Assembly (NCBI GenBank): GCA_963922205.1
Contig: CAWUHX010000116.1
Location: 806,001-870,000 of the forward strand
Source of the DNA: Romanomermis culicivorax
Lineage: Eukaryota; Nematoda; Enoplea; Mermithida; Mermithidae
Direction: 5' to 3'
DNA length: 64,000 bases
The notes beneath the pieces were generated by a model, which made no database searches, was not told the origin of the DNA, and saw only the letters and a program-made list of their open reading frames with translations. Position 1 is the stretch's first letter; each line of letters begins with the position of its first letter. Made by a program: the position numbers and the translations under genes. Shown here piece after piece: positions 57,626-64,000 of this stretch.

Positions 57626-60171
57626 ATGAGCAAAAAACAAACACCTAGCGATTTTTTGAAGCAAATTATCGGAAAGCCAGTGGTCGTGAAATTGAATTCT
57701 GGCGTCGATTACAGAGGTAAAAAACAACTCTTGTCAATCGAAGGACGATTACGCGAATTATCATCTTTCAGGAGTCTTAGCTTGTTTGGATGGGTACATG
57801 AATATCGCATTGGAACAAACCGAAGAATACGTCGGCGGTCAGTTGAAAAACAAATACGGGGATGCTTTCATACGTGGCAATAATGGTGAGGAACAATTAC
57901 ATTCTATTATGGAAAGTTTTTGTGAAATTGGTGACTGAGAAACTATAGTAGGCAGTGTGATAGTACAAAATTTTCAATGTTCCAGATTGACAATTTAAAG
58001 CTTTGAAACACATTGTCTATCTCATAACACATTAACACGTGAACGAGAGGTTCGATCAAAAACCGGAGTCAAACATTTAAGGAAAGCTATATCACATACA
58101 TGTACATAGGTGGTAGGGGTGTAAACCCCATACCTGAGACCCTGGCCACCCCCCTGACAAAAAATCGTCAAACACCCCCCTGAACTTTTTCCAAGACAGT
58201 TTTTTTGATGATTTTTGTGCATATTTTGTATGAAAAACAGGCTTACAGAACTATTTTTTTTTGTTTTTTTTGCTCACCCACCCCCCTACCTCCTGGAAAA
58301 AAGTCCATGGAACCTCCCCCTGGGAAATTCTTGCCGTGCATTTCTACTATACCATCTAATCATTTTTTCAATATAGTCTTGTTCCGCTGCTGCGTTCAGT
58401 CATCAGCATAGAGGTAATAATATTTTTAAACCCAAGCCTTAGCATATTGACCTCTTGATGTTAGTATTTAACTGCAAGCACGATTTCTCAATGATATTTT
58501 TTCAAAAATGACTTATCTGGGTCCAATTTACCTAAAAACTGAAAACACAAGAGTTGCTCGTTGTACTATAGTTTTTTTCCGAATGCGCTTCGGAAAGCAA
58601 AATAATCTGCAGACAATAAATCCGCATCGTAGGCTGAACATACATGCACGTAGGGTGGATTAGGAGTAAACCCTCCTACTTGAGATTCCGGACATCCCTC
58701 TGGCCCGGAAAAATCATCAAAAACCCCCTGAACTTTTTCGAAAACAGTTTTTTTATCATTTGTATCAGAGTGCCCCACGGGGAGGGGTATGAGGGGGGTA
58801 TTACTCCTACCTAAAGTCCTTAAAATCGATCACTGGTTGCCTAATTTTGAGACAGAATGACGTGTTTAGTGGACATTTAGCTACACTACCCTCGTTAATT
58901 TTCAACTTTACCCCTACCTGAAAAATCTGACCTTGGGGACCTCTGATTTGTATCCAAATTTCATAGAGGTGTATCGGGGACCCGGACCCGGTATTCCTAA
59001 AATTTTGGACCCGGGCCCGATATTTTCAACATTTTAGACCCTATACATCCCTAGTTTTTATTATATGAAGATATACACGTAGTTCACACAGATCAGCGTT
59101 TTGAAAAGTATAATGGACCCGTACGCGAAATGATACCGGAAATTATCCGACTATTTTGCTGGAACCGGACCCGATATTTTCAAAATTTTGGACACAATAC
59201 ATCTCTAATATTTTATACGAAAATCATGCTTGTGGAGCTTCTTTGCTCACCCAACCCCACCCTCTCTCAATGAAAAAGCCCAGGACCTTCTCTCCTGGAA
59301 AATTCTTGCCATGCATGCCTGATTCCGAAATTTTTTTCCGGTTGTTTTGCCTGACTGAATGCTAAAGTCAACTTGAGAAAAAAAGTGCCCGTTTACCCAT
59401 ATTGTCTATTATTTGCTTTAACATTTTTCTGTGCCCCGGGGCTTCTTTGGGAAAAGTTGACTGTGAACGTACTCATAGAGCAAATGAAAAAATCAACAAT
59501 AAGCTGAAAAATAACGAAATGTTCAAATGAGTAGTAGTACAGCTAGATCAGAACATTCATCTTTAAGATACTTTACTATATTATTCATTTTGAAACGATC
59601 GATGAAACGTAGTTGCAGCGAAAATTCTGTTCAAAATTAAGGAAGACTCTAACTCTATTAGATGAAATTTTCTTTCGTGCTGCAGGCCTCTTGATGATCA
59701 TTTTTTGAATCGTTTCTAGACGACCGCTATCCCTGCATCGATCATTTCAAAATTAATGGGGTATAGTATACTACTCTGACACTGCTTTATAGCTGTAATC
59801 ATTGCAAAATATCTTCCAAGCCCGTAGGTAGCAAAGGTTTCATTTTTTCGTATGTCGAATTTTAATCTTTGTTCTGCTGTAGATCTTCTTCTTATCAGCC
59901 TTATTTTTTAAACGGAATATGGGTTCAAACTAGACTATACTGATTTTTTTGATGGTGCATATGTTTGGCTTGCTCCGTCCCTGCCGCTAGTCGCTCAAGT
60001 GTTGAAGTACATTGAAAAGCGGCCCTGCTCCTCACATTAGGAGTGAGCATTGTCCTATCAATCAATCTGGATTGTTTTTCAAGGGGCTATAAAAAATTCT
60101 ACGAAATGTTTAGGGACTTTATTCTTTTCTCTTTTTCAGTTTTATACATCAGTACGCAAAAGCGAAGATGA
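57626..60171 (+). CDS. LSM6: U6 snRNA-associated Sm-like protein LSm6
   Basis: Three exons: 57626-57716, 57772-57885 and 60140-60171; 78 residues, close to the 80 of the human protein. LSm6 is a subunit of the LSm2-8 ring, which binds the 3' end of U6 snRNA in the nucleus, and of the LSm1-7 ring, which acts in mRNA decay in the cytoplasm. The Sm1 motif (residues about 15-50, with LACLDGYMNIALEQTEE) and Sm2 motif (FIRGNNVLYIST) are both complete across the junctions. The ATG chosen lies immediately after an acceptor sequence, so the transcript probably has a spliced or trans-spliced 5' end. Introns are 55 and 2254 bp. An AATAAA lies at 60263-60268, about 92 nt after the stop. Confidence 0.95.
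58060..58350. repeat. Dispersed repeat, copy 2, in LSM6 intron 2
   Basis: Related to 49940-50300: shared AAAAATCGTCAAA, CCCCCTGAACTTTT and GGAAATTCTTGCC blocks in the same order. Confidence 0.65.
58630..58790. repeat. Dispersed repeat, copy 3 (partial), in LSM6 intron 2
   Basis: Matches the left part of the copies at 49940 and 58060 (AAAAATCATCAAA and CCCCCTGAACTTTTTCG). A right-part fragment with GGAAAATTCTTGCCATGC lies at about 59245-59320. Confidence 0.6.
58964..59217. repeat. MITE-like CCCGGACCCG repeat cluster in LSM6 intron 2
   Basis: Starts TAGAGGTGTATCGGGGACCCGG and ends ATACATCTCTA (59217), with a similar end (ATACATCCCTA) inside at 59053. Repeated GGACCCGG/GGACCCGATATTTTC motifs resemble the element at 51781-51916. 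It may be two overlapping insertions. Confidence 0.5.
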
Positions 60172-60251
60172 AACGTTGACAAAGCCGAGTAGATTTTTCA
60201 GATGACTTGAAATTTGTTATTTTCACGTTAGAAATGTATACTTTGTTGACC

Positions 60252-60495
60252 TTCATTTCGACAATAAAACAGTCTGATATTCACGTTGAACAAAACATTG
60301 ATCAACTTCCAACTTTCGACATGAAAGCTGATTTCTCGCATTACGATTCGTAACCACGATCGTTAAGCTAAACTTCGTTTCGACAATAAAACAGTCTGAT
60401 ATTCTGTTGAACAAAACATAGACCAATTCACAACTTGAGACATGAAAGCTGATTTGTTGCATTGCGATTCGTATCCACAATCATTAAGCTGAACT
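60252..60495. repeat. 122-bp tandem duplication downstream of LSM6
   Basis: Two diverged copies spaced 122 bp apart, each with CGACAATAAAACAGTCTGATA, so the LSM6 polyadenylation-type signal AATAAA is present twice (60263 and 60385). Confidence 0.85.
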
Positions 60496-60642
60496 TCACT
60501 TCACATGGACTCTGATATCCATAATGGACATCGAACAAAATACTATACCGCAATGACAATAAAACCCGTGTTTTTACAATGCGTCCAAATTAAAAAAACT
60601 AATGCTGCCGTGGCCTATTGGAAAATGGACCGAATGTAGACG

Positions 60643-61465
60643 TGTAACGTACCTGCTAAAGCAGTACTGTAAATATGTAGCATACAGTATGTGATATTAA
60701 TTTACTAGATATTATTTTCATTTACTAATCTATCGTCTCAAGGGTGTCTGGAATTCACACCCAAACATTCTTATAAATTTATGTGAAGCACTTTATTTTG
60801 ATCTTCCCATACCCCATTGACCCAATTGAAGACACACATAATTATTTCCACATTGGCACCTGGCCCTCGTAATGCACATGAAGATACACATTTTGTAGGT
60901 ACAATAATCCCCTCCAAAACGCGTAAACACACCTGCCCATGTAGAAAGTACAGAAATTCCGACCCAGACAGAAGATTTAGGAGGAATGCATGGAAAACCG
61001 AAAAACACATGAAAAACTAAAAATCATAGGCGGCAAAGCATACTGTAGGTTAAAAGGCATGTGAGCGCGGAAATTAAGAATAAATTAAAGCAAGAGGCGT
61101 GGCGAAAGAAGCATACAGAAGGCGGAAACAGGTAAGCGAAGCAGCGATTGGTGGAAGAAGATCGACGGAAACACGACCTCCCGCGACGCCCAGGGAGTGG
61201 CCAAAAACGTTGTATAAAAGAGAAGAAAAGCGTGATTTTTATGATTATTATTCGTGGGTTTTTTTTTAAATTCGTCATTCGCATTCGTATTCACATTTGC
61301 AAGCAAACGTGCCATCCATTTTTGTTATTCGACGTTCAAGCGACCGTCGACCATTCCTTGTATTCCCGTATTATTGTACCGCCCGCGCCCCGTCCCGTTA
61401 TTCCGTCCCCGCCATATCGACCATTGGTTAAAAGTAAAGTATCTCACAGAAATCTGGTCGTTACA
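60643..61465 (+). repeat. 5' LTR of gag-only element
   Basis: 823 bp with TGTAAC...GTTACA inverted ends. Only its first 38 bases can be compared with the 3' copy, and they match exactly. A TATA box lies at 61213-61220. Confidence 0.85.
61213..61220 (+). promoter_or_regulatory. TATA box in 5' LTR
   Basis: TATAAAAG about 250 bp before the LTR end, correctly placed for a U3 promoter driving rightward transcription of gag. Confidence 0.6.
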
Positions 61466-61471
61466 TATTTT

Positions 61472-61489
61472 TGGTGACCGTACCGTACC
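61472..61489 (+). promoter_or_regulatory. Possible primer binding site of gag-only element
   Basis: TGGTGACCGTACCGTACC starts six bases after the LTR end. The TGG start and position fit a primer binding site; the tRNA was not identified. Confidence 0.45.
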
Positions 61490-61616
61490 GTTAACCACTG
61501 GAACTCCCTGCCCCATTAAGGTGCATCCTATATCCGGGCATCCCTAAGCAGTAATCACATACAGTCATAATCATTTCCTACAGTAGGACAGACATTTGTT
61601 AAAGCACAAACTGAAA

Positions 61617-63992
61617 ATGACCCACCATACAAGAGACCACTTAGGAGAAATTGTAAGAGAGCAAATCAACGAACTTTTTGCAGAAAATTTTCGAACTTTA
61701 CACACACAATTGAGCAAAAACACTATGAATCCCACCCTGATAGACGATTTGAGAACGGCCAACATCCGTAACAGTATGAAAAACAATTTTTATGCAAAAC
61801 CTACAGTATTTACGGGAGGAGTAACCCAACATTTCGGCCAATGGAGCAAGCGACTAGAGCAGTTCATGATACTACAAGGCATGAAAGATACTGACGAGCA
61901 ACTCAAATTAGCATGTTTTGAAATTCATTTGGGTGGTGCAGCATTAGCAAAATTCAAAAGTTTAGAAAATTCTGAAAACCCACCCCAAACGTATGAACAG
62001 TATAAAACTGCATTACAAGCATGTTTCCCCGACCACAGAGACACAGATTTACACCAACATTTTTTGCATGAACGGAAACAAAAAAGTTCGGAAACTGTCA
62101 TTGAATTTTTGTTTGACCTCGAGCATCTAGCGACCCTCGCCTACCCCAATTTCAATTCAGAGGCACGAGAAATGCTAATCAAACCCCTTTTCATGGAAGG
62201 CATGCAGACCGAAATTAGAGAGGCACTCAAATACAAACGATTCACCTCCCTAACAGACATGTCTGACGAGGCAGCTTATGTTGAACAACAAATTTTCAGA
62301 AACAGATTGAAATCTAGCCCCATACCCCTCATATCCCCTGAATCGGAACCCATCCTTTCATTAGGCAATCACACTGAACAGCAAGGAATCCTACATAAAT
62401 TAGAACAAGTCATGGAGTTGCAATTGCAAATACTGCGAAATTCTCAAACCCAACCCCAGCATGATAACAGTAATTTGAGACAGATCACATGTTTTCAATG
62501 CAATCAAGTCGGGCATTTCGCCAGAAATTGTAATTCACCAGGTACTCAAAAGTCATGCCAAATTTGCTTTAGGAGTAATCACATGACTCGAGACTGTAAA
62601 AGCAGATGCATTCACTGTTCTCAGACTGGTCACAGATCCAGCCATTGCATGTCAAAAAGCTACTCAAATGCAGAATGTTTTCTTTGTAAGCAAAAAGGTC
62701 ACACGAGTAGATATTGCCCCAACCAAATGACCCCTAACGTCCAAAATCGCATTGAAGAGAGACTACCCCCACCCCAAATGAACATTGATGTCCCAGTCAT
62801 GTACTCCACATTGCCCACAGTCCAGCATCAACCTCAACATGCTTTAAATACAGTTCTGCCCAGCAGTCATAAGCAGTTTAACCCCCAGTATGTCCTTGAC
62901 ATACCCCTTCCTGATACAAGCAGCACTTCAAAAATTGCATCACCAAAAAGCAGTGACATGTTGAAATCCAAACTCCCCCAGCCAAAAATTGCACAGAAAC
63001 ATAAACATCCTGAAACCAGTGAGACGTCCAAACCTGAACCAGCATACAAAAAAGAACGCCCAATGTTTTCACAATTGCAGGGCCTCCCCACAGACCCCAA
63101 CACATTCCCCAGGCGAAAAACTTCTCTTCCTACCCCCAAAGCACGAAAAAATCGTAAAATTCATTTTGCAGCTAGCATTTCCCAGAGTAAAAGTAGTGGT
63201 ATCTGCAGTTCTAGCTCAAACGACGTCAGCAAGCCCCAAATTTCCCATCCTGATACATGCATTGCCCCTTTTTCTTGTCCCCTCCCAGCAACCGTCCCCA
63301 ACACATTCCCCAGGCGAAAAACTTCTCTTCCTACCCCCAAAGCACAAGAAAATCGTGAAATTCATTTTGCAGCTAGCATTTCAAAGAGTAAAAGTAGTGG
63401 TATCTGCAGTTCTAGCTCAAACGACGTCAGCAAGCCCCAAATCCCCCATCCCGATACATGCATCGCCCCTGTTTCTTGTCCCCTGCCAGCGAAAAATTCA
63501 ACCGCCCAATCTCATTTTCCCACCCAAAACAAACAGAAACGTCTTCATACATTCCCATGGCTAAAAAGCAAAATAGAATCGATCAAGAGTGACAGGATTG
63601 AAATGGAAAAAGCTGAGTTAATCAATTTCTTATCCAAATATCAGCCCCTTCACACTGAGTCGAAAACGCATGTGAGTCACAGGCCACTTGTCTCCCACAG
63701 CATTGGTACAAGTAATTATAAACACAGACACAGACCCCTTTTTCGAAAACCACCAAAAGCAAAACAAAGCATCAAACACAAAGTTGAGCAACTTAAGAAA
63801 GCTGATGTTATCAATCAAAGCACATCCCCTTCATGTAAAACAGGCCGTTCAATTGTTCAGACAAATTCCCCAATTCCCCCTATCCCTCCAAGTCTTCGAC
63901 CCCAAAACCCTCTCTCCCTCAACCCCCTTGAACGAGGACGTTCAACTCCGGAAGGAGGGAAATGTAACGTACCTGCTAAAGCAGTACTGTAA
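61617..63992 (+). CDS. gag: Gag protein of gag-only element, four zinc knuckles
   Basis: 791 residues from ATG 61617 to a TAA at 63990-63992; the upstream in-frame opening begins without ATG. Residues about 50-240 are a retrotransposon capsid-like region that aligns by eye with residues 50-230 of the outer element's Gag (shared D(S/T)DLHQ, VAYP/LAYP, IKP and QIFR positions). Residues about 291-366 hold four CCHC knuckles (all CX2CX4HX4C), which bind RNA. The C-terminal part is Pro/Ser/Lys-rich and contains a 67-residue tandem duplication. The last codons and the stop lie inside the 3' LTR. The frame is intact, so a functional Gag could still be made. Confidence 0.92.
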   Translation: MTHHTRDHLGEIVREQINELFAENFRTLHTQLSKNTMNPTLIDDLRTANIRNSMKNNFYAKPTVFTGGVTQHFGQWSKRLEQFMILQGMKDTDEQLKLACFEIHLGGAALAKFKSLENSENPPQTYEQYKTALQACFPDHRDTDLHQHFLHERKQKSSETVIEFLFDLEHLATLAYPNFNSEAREMLIKPLFMEGMQTEIREALKYKRFTSLTDMSDEAAYVEQQIFRNRLKSSPIPLISPESEPILSLGNHTEQQGILHKLEQVMELQLQILRNSQTQPQHDNSNLRQITCFQCNQVGHFARNCNSPGTQKSCQICFRSNHMTRDCKSRCIHCSQTGHRSSHCMSKSYSNAECFLCKQKGHTSRYCPNQMTPNVQNRIEERLPPPQMNIDVPVMYSTLPTVQHQPQHALNTVLPSSHKQFNPQYVLDIPLPDTSSTSKIASPKSSDMLKSKLPQPKIAQKHKHPETSETSKPEPAYKKERPMFSQLQGLPTDPNTFPRRKTSLPTPKARKNRKIHFAASISQSKSSGICSSSSNDVSKPQISHPDTCIAPFSCPLPATVPNTFPRRKTSLPTPKAQENREIHFAASISKSKSSGICSSSSNDVSKPQIPHPDTCIAPVSCPLPAKNSTAQSHFPTQNKQKRLHTFPWLKSKIESIKSDRIEMEKAELINFLSKYQPLHTESKTHVSHRPLVSHSIGTSNYKHRHRPLFRKPPKAKQSIKHKVEQLKKADVINQSTSPSCKTGRSIVQTNSPIPPIPPSLRPQNPLSLNPLERGRSTPEGGKCNVPAKAVL
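63099..63500 (+). repeat. 201-bp in-frame tandem duplication within gag
   Basis: Two copies of 201 bp start AACACATTCCCCAGGCG at 63099 and 63300, with few differences. The exact multiple of three keeps the frame. Confidence 0.93.
63950..63962 (+). promoter_or_regulatory. Polypurine tract of gag-only element
   Basis: GGAAGGAGGGAAA, 13 uninterrupted purines directly before the 3' LTR start; the expected primer site for plus-strand DNA synthesis. Confidence 0.85.
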
Positions 63993-64000
63993 ATATGTAG

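Larger units (their letters stand above)
60643..64000 (+). mobile_element. Non-autonomous, gag-only LTR retrotransposon (3' end beyond window)
   Basis: The 5' LTR (60643-61465) begins TGTAACGTACC and ends GTTACA. The same 38-base start recurs at 63963-64000, directly after a purine tract, so 63963 starts the 3' LTR. The ~2.5-kb interior holds a Gag frame but no protease, RT, RNase H or integrase. It therefore depends on another element's pol. Its Gag resembles that of the outer element at 12851. The right target duplication lies outside the window. Confidence 0.88.

Noticed and set aside
61596-61616. Upstream start of the gag-only element's Gag at 61596
   Set aside because: The codon there is TTG; the first in-frame ATG is 61617.
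62989-63564. 191-codon plus-strand ORF overlapping the gag C-terminus
   Set aside because: It is the other-phase reading of the duplicated region and gains length only from that duplication.

Overview
The window is metazoan nuclear DNA, probably from a nematode or another small invertebrate. The evidence is intron-containing host genes with GT...AG introns, an AT-rich background, many dispersed repeats and Ty3/Gypsy LTR retrotransposons. The three host genes (an ER class I alpha-mannosidase, a CDC34/UBE2R ubiquitin-conjugating enzyme and LSM6) do not fix the species. Similarity statements are by eye; no database search was possible.

Left half (about 1.7-32.6 kb) is one retroelement inside another, both on the minus strand. 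The outer element has LTRs at 1739-3153 and 31153-32604 (TG...CA ends, ATTA target duplication, roughly 1% LTR divergence, a 37-bp indel). Reading leftwards it has a tRNA-type primer binding site, a leader of about 3.6 kb full of degenerate tandem arrays (one carries a TGACGTCA-type palindrome every ~66 bp), a 1638-codon frame and a broken pol. The long frame runs gag, an open region overlapped by a second frame, an envelope-like glycoprotein, then an aspartic protease fused to the glycoprotein tail. Pol carries a second protease, RT, RNase H and integrase, and is broken by a frameshift and a stop. The inner element (13612-28282, CCAG target duplication, 619-bp LTRs with one visible difference) sits in the outer leader. 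It is young and intact: a 2279-aa Gag-Pol, then, in the position where env genes usually lie, a 1477-aa protein with an N-terminal DEDDy (RNase D/WRN-type) 3'-5' exonuclease fold and an RGG-rich C-terminus.

Middle (32.6-40.8 kb) is gene-poor repeat debris: tandem repeats, a hairpin-bearing dispersed family, and a hAT-type element with a perfect 8-bp target duplication ending 32 bp before the start codon of the mannosidase gene.

Right half (40.8-60.2 kb) holds the host genes, all on the plus strand: MAN1B1-like GH47 mannosidase (3 exons), UBE2R/CDC34 (5 exons) and LSM6 (3 exons). A second hAT-type element, several MITE-like pieces and a few unexplained minus-strand ORFs lie between and within them.

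Right edge (60.6-64.0 kb) is a plus-strand LTR element with a complete 5' LTR, a Gag frame with four CCHC zinc knuckles, a polypurine tract and the first bases of the 3' LTR. It has no pol, so it is a non-autonomous gag-only element whose Gag resembles that of the outer element.
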